NCBI RefSeq assembly: GCF_900101825.1
Contig: NZ_FNAG01000008.1
Coordinates: 62,001-126,000 of the forward strand
From: Aquimonas voraii
GTDB lineage: Bacteria; Pseudomonadota; Gammaproteobacteria; Xanthomonadales; Xanthomonadaceae
Direction of reading: 5' to 3'
DNA length: 64,000 nucleotides
This document shows, in pieces, positions 1 through 10,059 of this stretch. The notes below the pieces were generated by a model that had not been told where the DNA came from, made no database searches, and saw only the letters and a program-made list of their open reading frames with translations. Position numbers and translations under genes: made by a program. Within the stretch, counting starts at the first letter, position 1. Each line of letters begins with the position of its first letter.

Positions 1-54
1 GCGCCTGAGTGTCGGCCGCCCGGGGCGAGCGCACCCGATGAGTCCCCAAACGAA

Positions 55-90
55 GCGCGGCCGACGAAGTCCTGGCTTCGTCGGCCGCGC
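55..90 (-). terminator. Strong hairpin, likely terminator of the DUF481 gene
   Basis: A perfect 15-bp inverted repeat (arms 55-69 and 76-90, 6-nt loop TCCTGG) lies just beyond the stop of the minus-strand gene at 127. Read on the minus strand it is followed by TTCGTTTGG, a modest T-rich tract. Position and symmetry fit an intrinsic terminator; it could also act for a gene left of the window. Confidence 0.7.
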
Positions 91-126
91 AGGTCCTGAT
101 TGGCGGGCGGGGAGCCGCAGTGACGA

Positions 127-873
127 TCAGCGGAAGGCGTAGACCAGATTGATCGTGGTCAGCAGGTCGGTGCTCTTGGTGCCCGGAGTGGTCTCGCTGT
201 TGTAGCGGGCTTCAAGGCCCGCCTTCAGGGCGAGCTTCTCGGTCATCGAGACGGCTACGCCCAGCTCGTTCTGGGCGAAGGTGTTGTCCTCGCCGCTTTC
301 CACCAGCAGCACGTTGGTGAGTTCGGTGGTGTCGGTGAGCACGCGGCGGAAGTCGAGCGCGCCGCGGGCGATCGCGTTGTTCTCGGTCGCGCCCGTCGAT
401 GCGAGCTTGGCGCGGCGATAACCGGGGCCGACCTGGGCGCGCAGGTGTCCGGATTCGGTGTCGTAGAGGGTGTAGCCGAAGCCGATCGAGACGGTGCTCT
501 GGCGCTCGTAGGTGCCGAAGTCGTCGCGCTCATGGCGCAGGGCGCTGATCCAGGAGGCGCGCTCGTTCATCTTGAAGGCGCTCGACGCGTGGGCTGACCA
601 GCGATTGGCGGTGGTTTCGAACAGCGTCTCGGCCTGACCGTCGTCGTCGAAATCGCCGCGGATCTCGCCCTTGGCGCGCAGCATGCTGACGCCGAACGCG
701 TGTTTCCAGCGCTCGTCTTCGTTGACGAAGTCGAGCTTGGCGTTCAGGTTCTCCGAGCGCGCATTGCCGCGGGCTGCCGCCAGGCCGAACTCGCCGGTGC
801 CGGTCCAGTCCTGCGCCTCGGCGACGGCAGGCAGTGCGGCAAGCAGGGACATCAAGAGCAGGGTCGAGCGCAT
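127..873 (-). CDS. DUF481 (YdiY-like) outer-membrane protein
   Basis: A 248-residue protein with a clear signal peptide (residues 1-20, ending AVAEAQ). The rest is rich in alternating polar and aromatic residues typical of beta-strands and ends in an aromatic-basic residue pattern (VYAFR) like an outer-membrane barrel. The sequence style (GNARSENLNAKLDF, the GFGYTLYDTESG region, ALKAGLEARYNSETTPG) matches the DUF481 family, whose E. coli member is YdiY and some members of which are called salt-induced outer-membrane proteins. The physiological role is unknown. It stands alone, with a hairpin terminator just downstream and a divergent or unrelated neighbour about 100 bp away. Confidence 0.8.
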   Translation of the reverse strand: MRSTLLLMSLLAALPAVAEAQDWTGTGEFGLAAARGNARSENLNAKLDFVNEDERWKHAFGVSMLRAKGEIRGDFDDDGQAETLFETTANRWSAHASSAFKMNERASWISALRHERDDFGTYERQSTVSIGFGYTLYDTESGHLRAQVGPGYRRAKLASTGATENNAIARGALDFRRVLTDTTELTNVLLVESGEDNTFAQNELGVAVSMTEKLALKAGLEARYNSETTPGTKSTDLLTTINLVYAFR

Positions 874-970
874 GGGAACCTCGTGGACGTGGATGTGAAG
901 GCCTTCGCGGCGCCGCGCAGACTGGTGGCCAGCGCTTGAATTGCGGGTGAATCCTCGGGGTGGGCGGCGG

Positions 971-2737
971 TTACAGCGGCCAGAACACCGGGATGAAGGC
1001 GACCGCGATGGCCCAGAACAGCAGGTTGAGCGGCACGCCGATTCTCACGAAGTCGATGAACCGATAGCCTCCCGCGCTGTAGACCATGGTGTTGGTCTGG
1101 TAACCGACCGGCGTGGCAAAGGCGGTGGAGGCCGCGAATGCCACGGCGACCACGTAGGCCGAGGGATTGACGTCCATGCTGTGCGCCGCCGCGATCGCCA
1201 CGGGGGTGAGCAGAACGGCCGAGGCGTTGTTGCTCATGAACTCGGTCAGCACCGCGGTCATCAGGTAGATCACGGCCAGCGCGGCGATCGGTCCCCAGCC
1301 ACCGACAAGGTCGAGCGTGCGATCGGCGAGAAAGGCCGCGGCGCCGCTGCTCTGCAAGGCCACGCCCAGTGGCAGCACGCCGGCCAGCAGCATGATCACG
1401 CGCCAGTCGATCGACTCGTAGAGTTCCTTGGATTCAAGACAGCGGAACACCACCAGGGCGATGCAGCCGAGAATGGATGCGGCGACGATCGGCAGAATGT
1501 CGAGCGTCGCAGCCGCCACCACGGCGGCCATGATCGCCACCGCTGTCCATGCGCGTCGGCTGGAGGCGGGGCCTTCATCGCGCTCACTCAGTACGACCAC
1601 GTTCGGGTTGGCGCGCAGGTGAGCCATCTCGCTGGGGCTGGTGAGCATCAGCAGGATGTCACCGACCGCCAGCTCCACATCTCGCAGCTTCTCGCGCAGC
1701 ACCTCGCCGCGGCGATGGATGGCGAGCACGGTGGCGTTGTAATGCCAGTTGAACTCCAGCGCGCGCAGTGACTGGCCGATGAAACGCGAGCCTGGCGCGA
1801 CCATGACTTCGGTAAGGACCTGGTCATCGCCGCGGAACTGCTCATCACGCAGCTTGAACTCAGGCTCCAGTTCGAGTCGCGCACTGGCCTTGAGGCCGCT
1901 CAGCTTGCTCCAGTCACCGCGTGCCAGAAGGATGTCGCCTTCCTGCAGCTTCTGCGCGCGCGGCGACCAGATCTTCTCCTCACCACGCAGCAGTTCCAGC
2001 ACGAACACGCCAGAACGCTCACCAAGACGCGCCTCGGCCACGCTCTGGCCGATCAGCGGCGAGCCCGGCATGACCCGCAGTTCCGAGATGTACTTGCCGA
2101 GTTCGTAGGTTTCGGTGAGCTGCGGCGCGCGGCGGTCGGGCAGGAGGAAGTGGCTGGCGATGGTGGTGTAGACCAGTCCAGCCGCCATCGTGATCAGCCC
2201 GAGCGGCGCGAACTCGAACAGGGTGAAGCCGGGCAGGCCGGCGTCCTTGGCGAGCGAGTTGACCAGCAGGTTGGTCGATGTGCCGATCAGGGTGCAGACC
2301 CCACCCATCTGCGCCGCGTACGACATCGGTATCAGCACCTTTGAGGCCGAGAAGCCGTTCGAGGCAGTGACGCCGAGTACGACCGGAAGGAATACGGCCA
2401 GTGCGGCCGTGTTGTTGACGAAGGCCGACATCACCCCGAGTGACAGCATCACGGTGAGCGTGAACAGCCAGGTCTGGCGGATGCGCGCAAAGGCAGCGCC
2501 GACCGCGCGCAGGGCGCCCGTGCGGGTCAGGGCGGCGCTCAACACAAACATGGCAGCCACCGTGATGGTGGCTTCGCTGCTGAAACCGCTGAGGGCTTGG
2601 GTCGGTGTGACCAGACCAAGAATCAGCAGGCTGGCGAGGACGATCATCGCCACTACGTCCACCGGCAGCCGTTCGGTGACAAACAGGATCACGGCACCGG
2701 CGAGCACAAGCAGCGTCAGCAGCCCATCGATGCCCAT
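971..2737 (-). CDS. SLC13-family membrane transporter with two RCK_C (TrkA-C) domains
   Basis: A 588-residue inner-membrane protein. Residues 1-200 hold several hydrophobic segments and the motif GFSSEATITVAAMFVLS, then two soluble TrkA-C-like modules occupy roughly residues 205-375 (for example PGSPLIGQSVAEARL and APGSRFIGQSLRALEF). A second membrane half follows from about residue 395 and contains MSNNASAVLLTP, the SNNA/T-type signature of the DASS/SLC13 ion-coupled anion transporters. The architecture matches the YfbS-like and sulfate or dicarboxylate transporters of bacteria. The substrate cannot be told from sequence; sulfate, thiosulfate and C4-dicarboxylates are all possible. The gene is monocistronic, with no associated metabolic gene. 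Confidence 0.85.
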   Translation of the reverse strand: MGIDGLLTLLVLAGAVILFVTERLPVDVVAMIVLASLLILGLVTPTQALSGFSSEATITVAAMFVLSAALTRTGALRAVGAAFARIRQTWLFTLTVMLSLGVMSAFVNNTAALAVFLPVVLGVTASNGFSASKVLIPMSYAAQMGGVCTLIGTSTNLLVNSLAKDAGLPGFTLFEFAPLGLITMAAGLVYTTIASHFLLPDRRAPQLTETYELGKYISELRVMPGSPLIGQSVAEARLGERSGVFVLELLRGEEKIWSPRAQKLQEGDILLARGDWSKLSGLKASARLELEPEFKLRDEQFRGDDQVLTEVMVAPGSRFIGQSLRALEFNWHYNATVLAIHRRGEVLREKLRDVELAVGDILLMLTSPSEMAHLRANPNVVVLSERDEGPASSRRAWTAVAIMAAVVAAATLDILPIVAASILGCIALVVFRCLESKELYESIDWRVIMLLAGVLPLGVALQSSGAAAFLADRTLDLVGGWGPIAALAVIYLMTAVLTEFMSNNASAVLLTPVAIAAAHSMDVNPSAYVVAVAFAASTAFATPVGYQTNTMVYSAGGYRFIDFVRIGVPLNLLFWAIAVAFIPVFWPL

Positions 2738-3104
2738 GCGTCTCCTGACCGAAGTTGAGGTGGCGGCGCCGCGTGAGGGGCGGGGCCGGGGCGGGGATTG
2801 TAGTGGGCTGGCCGCAGTTTGCCGTCGACTTGTCTTGGGCGGATGTGTTCAGCAGCGAGTCTCTTTCGTCCTCGCGCATGTGCGAAGCGGCACGGTTGTA
2901 GCGTGATGCGTCATGCATTTCCGCCGCCGTTCGCTGGCGTATCCCATCCTTTGGCCTCTTTGAGCCCGGTTTCAAAGGGTTTACCCTGCTGGGCTCCCCC
3001 GCGCGGACGTCAAGTCCATTGATGCCCACTCGCGGCCTTTTTCTCCCCAGTCCGTCCAGATCCCGATCGCCCTCGTGTCGATCGGTGACCCCCAGGAGCC
3101 GCAC
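2738..3104. other. Intergenic region between divergent genes
   Basis: This 367-bp stretch separates the leftward SLC13 gene from the rightward lipoprotein gene, so it should carry both promoters. I see no convincing -35/-10 pair, RNA gene or repeat. An AGGAG Shine-Dalgarno sequence (3094-3098) precedes the ATG at 3105. Confidence 0.5.
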
Positions 3105-3983
3105 ATGTATCGCAAGCTGATCCCTCTGGCCGTGGCCGCCGCTCTGTTGTCCGCCTGTGGCGCGCCCGAGACTCCGCCTGCCCAGCAGGCTGCTCCGGCC
3201 CCGACGGGCGCTTCGGCGGCTGTGGCTGCCGCGCCCGCTGCCACGCCGCAGTTTGATACAGCGATCAGCGGCGAACTCATCGTCGAGGGGCTGAACGAGC
3301 TGCCGCCCGGCTTCGAACTGTCCGTGCGTCTGCTCGACCTGAGCGATCCCTCGCAGGTGCCGCCGGTCGTGGCTGAAGTGTCCGGCCCTGCGCCGTCGAT
3401 TCTTCCGCACCGCTTCTCGCTGCCCTACGACGCCTCGAAGATTGTCGAAGGGGGGCGCTACGGCGTCCTCGCGGCGCTCGTGGTGCAGGGTGTTCCGCTG
3501 TACTCGAGCGCGGCGCCGGCGCCGGTGTTGACCGAGGGCAACGGCAGCAGCGTGTCGCTGTCGCTGGTGCGTGGTGGCGCGCAGGCCGACACCCAGATCG
3601 CACCCACCGAGAAGATGAAGCAGGACTTCGCCGCGCTCGAGCGCTCGATTGGTGGCCTGAAGCGCATCGCGGGCGAGCGCATCACCGATGACGTCACCGT
3701 GGGCTGGGATGCCTTCCTGTCCGACGCCGGCGTGCGCTTTGCTCGCGAGCAGGTCGACTTCGGCGACGCCGGCACCGCCTCGCTCAAGTACGCCTTCAAG
3801 GACGGTAGCCCGTGGGTGATCGTGCGCGAGCAGCGCGGCCGCACCACCTGGCTGGGCTGGAATGAGGCCGGTGAGTTGATGCTCAACGAGGGTCCGGACG
3901 GCCCCATCGATGCCGCCGAGGCAGAGCGCCTGCGCGCTGGTGCTGCCGAGGTGATGGCTCAGGCCCAGGCCCGCGCCGGCTGA
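3105..3983 (+). CDS. YbaY-family lipoprotein
   Basis: A 292-residue protein with a lipoprotein signal (MYRKLIPLAVAAALLSACG; lipobox LSAC, Cys18), then an Ala/Pro linker and a YbaY/YscW-like beta domain at about residues 55-160 (ISGELIVEGLNELPPGFELS, then RLLDLSD and GGRYGVLAALV). Family members are outer-membrane or periplasmic lipoproteins of poorly known role. The C-terminal 130 residues contain a region with a predicted conserved tail (GSPWVIVREQRGRTTWLGWNE) common in such two-domain proteins. The ATG at 3105 was chosen over an in-frame upstream start because of the AGGAG 6 nt before it and because it begins the signal peptide. A hairpin terminator follows. Confidence 0.8.
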   Translation: MYRKLIPLAVAAALLSACGAPETPPAQQAAPAPTGASAAVAAAPAATPQFDTAISGELIVEGLNELPPGFELSVRLLDLSDPSQVPPVVAEVSGPAPSILPHRFSLPYDASKIVEGGRYGVLAALVVQGVPLYSSAAPAPVLTEGNGSSVSLSLVRGGAQADTQIAPTEKMKQDFAALERSIGGLKRIAGERITDDVTVGWDAFLSDAGVRFAREQVDFGDAGTASLKYAFKDGSPWVIVREQRGRTTWLGWNEAGELMLNEGPDGPIDAAEAERLRAGAAEVMAQAQARAG

Positions 3984-4006
3984 AGCCCGAAGCACGCAGT
4001 GTCCAA

Positions 4007-4029
4007 GACCCCGCGCCTTGCGCGGGGTC
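4007..4029 (+). terminator. GC-rich hairpin terminator after the YbaY gene
   Basis: A perfect 10-bp stem (GACCCCGCGC / GCGCGGGGTC) with a 3-nt CTT loop lies 24 nt after the lipoprotein stop codon. It is followed by ATGCGTTTGGC, only weakly T-rich. This isolates the lipoprotein gene from the cytochrome oxidase operon. Confidence 0.65.
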
Positions 4030-4200
4030 ATGCGTTTGGCCGGTCTTCACCTCCGGTTGGCGTGCCCTGCACACGCCGCCGTGCAGCCTGTAAGGCATGC
4101 CGAACGCTGCATTTCGTATTGCTGGCAGCCCCGCCGGGGCCTATCATTCGCGGGTTCTGAATGGACCGTCGAGCGCTGGCCTGCGGCCGAGGAGGCAGGG

Positions 4201-4698
4201 TTGATCGAGACCATGCAGGCCGAAGGCGAGGTGGGCGCGCAGCGCTGGGTGTTGAAGCCCAACCGCTCGCTCGACCTGCGTCAGGCGCGAAGGTTCTTCG
4301 CGCTGGTGGTGGCTACGTCGGTGCTGGTCAGCGGCTACAGCTGGACCCAGGGCAATGTCTTCGCGCCTGTGTTTGCGGTCGCTGAGCTCAGCGTTCTGGC
4401 CCTGGTGTTCTGGGTGGTGTGGCGGCGCGCGGAGCGTGCCGAGGTGATCTCGATCAACCCCGATCGCGTTTCGGTGAATCGCGTTCCGGAGCTGGTCGAG
4501 GCGCTGTCCGAGCCGACCCCCTGGGTTCGGATCGAGGCCCGGGATGGCCAGCTGTACCTCGCCAGCCGCGGCCGGCGCGTGGATGTGGGGCGCTTCCTCG
4601 GCGAGGCCGAGCGGGAGCAGCTCGCGAAGGATCTGGAGCACGGCCTGCGTCAGGCGCGTGCGCAATCGGTTTACAGGTTTACCGAAGACTCAAGGTGA
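4201..4698 (+). CDS. DUF2244 membrane protein preceding the cox operon
   Basis: A 165-residue protein with two adjacent membrane segments (about residues 35-75: FFALVVATSVLVSGYSW, then VFAVAELSVLALVFWVVW) flanked by soluble ends, matching DUF2244 proteins often encoded near terminal oxidase or electron-transport genes. The function is unknown. I chose the TTG at 4201 because AGGAGG (4190-4195) sits 5 nt upstream. The ATG at 4213 would be too far from that site, and upstream in-frame starts would run through the terminator at 4007-4029. Its stop overlaps the first possible coxB ATG, implying co-transcription. Confidence 0.7.
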   Translation: MIETMQAEGEVGAQRWVLKPNRSLDLRQARRFFALVVATSVLVSGYSWTQGNVFAPVFAVAELSVLALVFWVVWRRAERAEVISINPDRVSVNRVPELVEALSEPTPWVRIEARDGQLYLASRGRRVDVGRFLGEAEREQLAKDLEHGLRQARAQSVYRFTEDSR

Positions 4699-4703
4699 TG
4701 CTG

Positions 4704-5600
4704 ATGAAGCGTATCCACTGGAGCCAACTGGGAACGGGCCTGATGGCCCTGCTGTTCTCGGCCATGGCGTTCGCCAATCCCGAGCGCTGGCAGCTCAACA
4801 TGACCACCGGCGTCACCGACACCGCGGCCGAGGTCTACAAGCTGCACATGATCACGCTGTGGATCTGCGTGGTCATCGGCATCCTTGTCTTCGGCGCCAT
4901 GGCGATCGCCATGGTCAAGTTCCGCAAGTCCAAGGGCGCCAAAGCCGAAGGCTGGAGCCACAACACCACCGCCGAGATCATCTGGACGGTCATCCCGGTG
5001 CTGATCCTGGTGGCAGTGGCCTGGCCGGCGACCAAGACCATGTTCCGCATGGAAGACACCACCGGTTCCGAGATGACGGTGAAGATCACCGGCTACCAGT
5101 GGATGTGGCGCTACGAGATCGTCAACTACAAGGGCCAGCCCGGCAACGTCAACTTCGTCAGCCGCATCGACCGCGGCAGCGACTCCGTGCGCCAGCTCGG
5201 CTCCGGGCAGACGCCCGACACGGTCACCGATGCCGAGGGCAACAACATCTACTTGCTCGACGTCGACAAGCCGCTGGTGCTGCCGACCGACACCAAAATC
5301 CGTTTCGTGATCACCGCCGACGACGTCATCCACAGCTGGTGGGTGCCGGTGTTCGGTTGGAAGCAGGACGCCATCCCCGGCGTCGTCAACGAGAACTGGA
5401 CCCGCATCAACGCCCCGGGCATCTATCGCGGCCAGTGCGCCGAGTTGTGCGGCAAGGACCACGGCTTCATGCCGATCGTGGTCAAGGCGGTGACGCCGGC
5501 CGAGTTCGAGAGCTGGCTGGCGGCCGAGCAGGCTGGCGGCGAAGCGGCCCGCGTGGCCCAGGTCAATGCGTCGACGGCGGGCGCCGTCGCGCAGAACTGA
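4704..5600 (+). CDS. coxB: Cytochrome c oxidase subunit II
   Basis: A 298-residue aa3-type oxidase subunit II that accepts electrons from cytochrome c through the binuclear CuA centre. It has an N-terminal signal peptide (ending AMAFAN), two membrane helices (about residues 45-68 and 88-107) and a periplasmic cupredoxin domain. CuA ligands are visible in HSWW and in CAELCGKDHGFM (Cys-x3-Cys-x3-His-x2-Met). The aromatic patch YQWMWRYE is typical of the cytochrome c docking face. ATGs at 4698 and 4704 are both possible; AAGG at 4692-4695 favours 4704. It is followed by coxA after a short gap. Confidence 0.95.
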   Translation: MKRIHWSQLGTGLMALLFSAMAFANPERWQLNMTTGVTDTAAEVYKLHMITLWICVVIGILVFGAMAIAMVKFRKSKGAKAEGWSHNTTAEIIWTVIPVLILVAVAWPATKTMFRMEDTTGSEMTVKITGYQWMWRYEIVNYKGQPGNVNFVSRIDRGSDSVRQLGSGQTPDTVTDAEGNNIYLLDVDKPLVLPTDTKIRFVITADDVIHSWWVPVFGWKQDAIPGVVNENWTRINAPGIYRGQCAELCGKDHGFMPIVVKAVTPAEFESWLAAEQAGGEAARVAQVNASTAGAVAQN

Positions 5601-5619
5601 GTTGGAGGCAGGACACATC

Positions 5620-7236
<1,617 letters not shown>

Positions 7237-7297
7237 GCCGTCCAAGCGCTGCGCGGCGACGCAACCGCCGCGCAGCCTGGCCCGCATCAGGTCCCGA

Positions 7298-7432
7298 ATG
7301 AAGCGTCCCGTCGCCCCCGCCGAATCCTCGCCCCAGCAGCGCCGCGCTGCCCGCCGCACGGCGGTCTTCATGGCGGTGGTGGCGGTCCTGATCTACGTCG
7401 CCTTCGTCCTCTCCGGAGTGATCGGTCGATGA
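7298..7432 (+). CDS. Small single-helix membrane protein of the cox operon (44 aa)
   Basis: A 44-residue open frame starting MKRPVAPAESS, with a basic patch (QQRRAARR) followed by one hydrophobic helix (VFMAVVAVLIYVAFVLSGV). Its stop codon overlaps the ctaG ATG (ATGA), the usual sign of translational coupling. Small one-helix proteins at exactly this place, between coxA and ctaG, occur in other proteobacterial cox operons and are presumed oxidase assembly factors; that role is inferred. Confidence 0.7.
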   Translation: MKRPVAPAESSPQQRRAARRTAVFMAVVAVLIYVAFVLSGVIGR

Positions 7433-8004
7433 GCACCGAAGCCCCAGCCCGTACGGAAACCCGCAAGGTCCTCGGCCGCGCCATCCTGGCTTGCGCCTGC
7501 ACCTTCTTGTTCGCCTTCTCGCTGGTGCCCCTCTATCGCATCGCCTGCGAAAAAGTGTTTGGCATCACCCTGGAGCGCACGCCGACGGGTGAGACCGTGG
7601 TGGCGAGCTACGAGGTCGATACCAGCCGCACGGTCACGGTTGAGTTCGATGCCGGCGTCAATTCGCGACTGAACTGGGCCTTCCGCTCCGACCAGTTGCA
7701 GATGCAGGTGCATCCGGGCCAGATGTACGAGGCCACCTTCCACGCCCGCAACATGGACAGCATGCCGATCGTCGGACAGGCCGTTCCCAGCGTTGCCCCC
7801 TCGCGCGCCTCGATCTTCTTCAACAAAACCGAGTGTTTCTGCTTCACCGAGCAGTTGCTGCATCCCGGCGAGGAGCGCCCGATGCCGGTGCGCTTCGTGA
7901 TCGACCCGGCGCTGCCGCCCGAGATCACCACGCTCACGCTCTCGTACACCTTCTTCAACAACGAGCACGCCACCGCGCGCGTCGCCGCCGCCGGCATGCA
8001 CTGA
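7429..8004 (+). CDS. ctaG: Cytochrome c oxidase assembly protein CtaG (Cox11)
   Basis: A 191-residue Cox11-type copper chaperone that inserts CuB into subunit I. It has one N-terminal membrane anchor (ACACTFLFAFSLVPLYRIACEKVFG) and a periplasmic immunoglobulin-like domain. The copper motif KTECFCF is present around residue 137, and AVPSVAPSRAS precedes it as in the family. Start and position overlap the small upstream gene; coxC follows after 67 bp. Confidence 0.95.
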   Translation: MSTEAPARTETRKVLGRAILACACTFLFAFSLVPLYRIACEKVFGITLERTPTGETVVASYEVDTSRTVTVEFDAGVNSRLNWAFRSDQLQMQVHPGQMYEATFHARNMDSMPIVGQAVPSVAPSRASIFFNKTECFCFTEQLLHPGEERPMPVRFVIDPALPPEITTLTLSYTFFNNEHATARVAAAGMH

Positions 8005-8071
8005 GTCCGGCGCGCGAACGCGGCCTGCCGGTCTTGCTAGACTTTCAACTTTCGTTCACCGGGGAAGCTCC

Positions 8072-8947
8072 ATGGCACACACCCACGACGACGCCAACGT
8101 CTACTACGTCCCACACAGCAGCCCTTGGCCCATCGTAGGCGCCATCGGCCTGTTCACCACCATGCTCGGCGTGGCCAGCTGGATGGATGGCGCTGGCTGG
8201 GGCATGTGGGTGTTCTATGCCGGCCTCGCCATCACCCTGTTCATGCTGAGCGGCTGGTTCGCCGACCAGATCAACGAGTCGGTGGGCGGCAAGTACAACT
8301 CGCAGGTCGACCGCAGCTTCCGCATGGGCATGCTGTGGTTCATCTTCTCGGAGGTGATGTTCTTCGCCGCCTTCTTCGGCGCGCTGTTTTACGCCCGCAT
8401 GTTCTCGGTGCCGTGGCTGGGCGGCGAGGGCGCCGGTGCCGCGACCCACGAGTTCCTCTGGAGCACCTTCGACGCCGCGTGGCCAACCAATGGCCCTGCC
8501 GAGCTCAACGGCAGCTTTCAGACCATTCCGGCCTGGGGCATCCCGCTGCTCAATACCCTGCTGTTGCTGGCTTCGGGCGTGACCCTGACCATCGCCCACC
8601 ACGCCCTGAAGGCTGGCGAGCGCGGCAAGATCCTGTTCTGGCTCGCGGCCACGGTCGTACTCGGCGCGATCTTCATGTACTTCCAGGTCTACGAGTACGC
8701 GCATGCCTACGGCGATCTGAACCTGAAGCTGAGCTCGGGCATCTACGGCTCGACCTTCTTCATGCTCACTGGCTTCCACGGCATGCACGTGACCTTGGGC
8801 GCGATCATGCTCGCGGTGATGTGGTTCCGCGTGGCCAAGGGGCACTTCACCAAGGACAACCACTTCGCCTTCGAGGCGGTGGCCTGGTACTGGCACTTCG
8901 TGGACGTCGTCTGGCTGATCCTCTTCATGTTCGTCTACGTGCTCTGA
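8072..8947 (+). CDS. coxC: Cytochrome c oxidase subunit III
   Basis: A 291-residue seven-helix subunit III that stabilises the oxidase core. Typical motifs are YNSQVDRSFRMGMLWFIFSE, GFHGMHVTLGAIML and EAVAWYWHFVDVVWL (conserved Glu/His near the C-terminus). It has its own Shine-Dalgarno region (GGGGAAG). A terminator hairpin follows 22 nt after the stop, ending this transcription unit. Confidence 0.96.
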   Translation: MAHTHDDANVYYVPHSSPWPIVGAIGLFTTMLGVASWMDGAGWGMWVFYAGLAITLFMLSGWFADQINESVGGKYNSQVDRSFRMGMLWFIFSEVMFFAAFFGALFYARMFSVPWLGGEGAGAATHEFLWSTFDAAWPTNGPAELNGSFQTIPAWGIPLLNTLLLLASGVTLTIAHHALKAGERGKILFWLAATVVLGAIFMYFQVYEYAHAYGDLNLKLSSGIYGSTFFMLTGFHGMHVTLGAIMLAVMWFRVAKGHFTKDNHFAFEAVAWYWHFVDVVWLILFMFVYVL

Positions 8948-8969
8948 GCGCCTGGATCACCCAAAACAC

Positions 8970-9003
8970 GCGAGGCCGGCATGCGCCGGCCTCGCTGCTT
9001 TTA
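8970..9003 (+). terminator. Intrinsic terminator after coxC
   Basis: A perfect 11-bp GC stem (GCGAGGCCGGC, 8970-8980, with GCCGGCCTCGC, 8985-8995) and a 4-nt loop are followed by TGCTTTTA. This is a textbook rho-independent terminator between coxC and the oppositely oriented DUF2909 gene. Confidence 0.85.
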
Positions 9004-9069
9004 CGCGGAAGCTTGCGACAAGCGTGGCTGAGGTCCGTCGTGCGACCGCGCTAAGCCGCAAGTGTCCGA

Positions 9070-9276
9070 TCAGCCGCCGATGCCGTGCGGCTGGATCACG
9101 CCGCTGGCGATGCCAATCAGCACCAGCACGATCAGGCCCACGGACAGCCCGATGCGGCGGGTCAGGGCGTTCACCGTCCGGTGCGTCGTGCCCTTGTCCG
9201 CGATCATGTAGTAGAGGCCCGCGCCAAGGTTGTAGAGGATGAGCGCGAGGAAGGCGACGATCAGCAGCTTTTCCAT
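9070..9276 (-). CDS. DUF2909 twin-transmembrane small protein
   Basis: A 68-residue protein made almost entirely of two membrane helices (LLIVAFLALILYNLGAGLYY, then SVGLIVLVLIGIASGV) joined by a polar loop (MIADKGTTHRTVNALTRRIG). This matches DUF2909/twin-transmembrane proteins found between coxC and SURF1 genes, transcribed opposite to them. A role in oxidase assembly is inferred only from location. The ATG at 9276 is preferred over an upstream GTG because AGGTG lies 6 nt before it. Confidence 0.85.
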   Translation of the reverse strand: MEKLLIVAFLALILYNLGAGLYYMIADKGTTHRTVNALTRRIGLSVGLIVLVLIGIASGVIQPHGIGG

Positions 9277-9318
9277 GTCTGGCACCTGTGCAATGACGGT
9301 TTCCAGTATCGCACCGAC

Positions 9319-10059
9319 ATGCGGCTACCTGCCGTGAGCGCGGGCCCACGCCCGCTGCGCCACTACCTGCTCGCCGCACTCGGGCTGGGCCTGGCCGTGC
9401 TGTTTTGCGGGCTGGCGAACTGGCAGTGGTCGCGCTCGGCCGAAAAGCAAGCTCTGCTGGACCGCGTCGAGGTCGCGCGCAGCGCGCCGGCACGGGACAT
9501 CGGGGAGGCGCTGGCCGACCCCGCAACGCGCGACTTGCCAGTGCGCGTGGCTTCCTTGCTGGAACTGCGTGCGCAACCGAGGCTGTTGCTGGACAACCAG
9601 CAGCGCGAGGGCCGCGTTGGGCTGCGCGAGTACGCGCTGGCGCGCGTGCCGGGTGAACCCGAGCGCTGGCTGCTGGTGGATCTCGGCTGGCTCGCGATGG
9701 CCGCGGACCGCAGCCTGCCGACGCTCTCAGACTTGCCGACTCGCATCCAGGCGAGTGGCCTGCTGACCGGCCTGCCGGGCCAGGGCATTCGACTGGCGCC
9801 CAATCCTGCGCCCACTGCATCGCCGAGTCTCATCAACTACCTCGATGCGGAGGAGCTGTCGAGCCAGCTGAATCTCAAGATCGTCCCGCGTCTCCTGCGC
9901 CTCGATCCTGATATGCCGATCGGGCATGCGCGCGATCTGAACGTGCTGCCGAATACACTGCCGCCCGCAAAGCACCAGGGCTACGCCCTGCAGTGGGCGG
10001 GGCTTTCGCTCGCCGCGCTGGTCATCACCTTCCTGCTTTTCTTCCGGAGTCGCGCATGA
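9319..10059 (+). CDS. SURF1-family cytochrome oxidase biogenesis protein
   Basis: A 246-residue protein with membrane helices at both ends (about residues 15-36 and 222-240) and a periplasmic central domain, the SURF1/Shy1 layout. Family motifs include LGLAVLFCGLANWQWSR, the LDNQQREGRVG region, GWLA and HQGYALQWAGLSLAAL. SURF1 helps insert heme a or assemble subunit I. It overlaps the next gene by 4 nt (ATGA) and starts a second cox-assembly operon with ctaA. Confidence 0.92.
   Translation: MRLPAVSAGPRPLRHYLLAALGLGLAVLFCGLANWQWSRSAEKQALLDRVEVARSAPARDIGEALADPATRDLPVRVASLLELRAQPRLLLDNQQREGRVGLREYALARVPGEPERWLLVDLGWLAMAADRSLPTLSDLPTRIQASGLLTGLPGQGIRLAPNPAPTASPSLINYLDAEELSSQLNLKIVPRLLRLDPDMPIGHARDLNVLPNTLPPAKHQGYALQWAGLSLAALVITFLLFFRSRA

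Noticed and set aside
2019-4031. Minus-strand open frame of 670 codons opposite the YbaY and SLC13 genes
   Set aside because: It overlaps two well-supported genes in other frames and shows no domain or signal.
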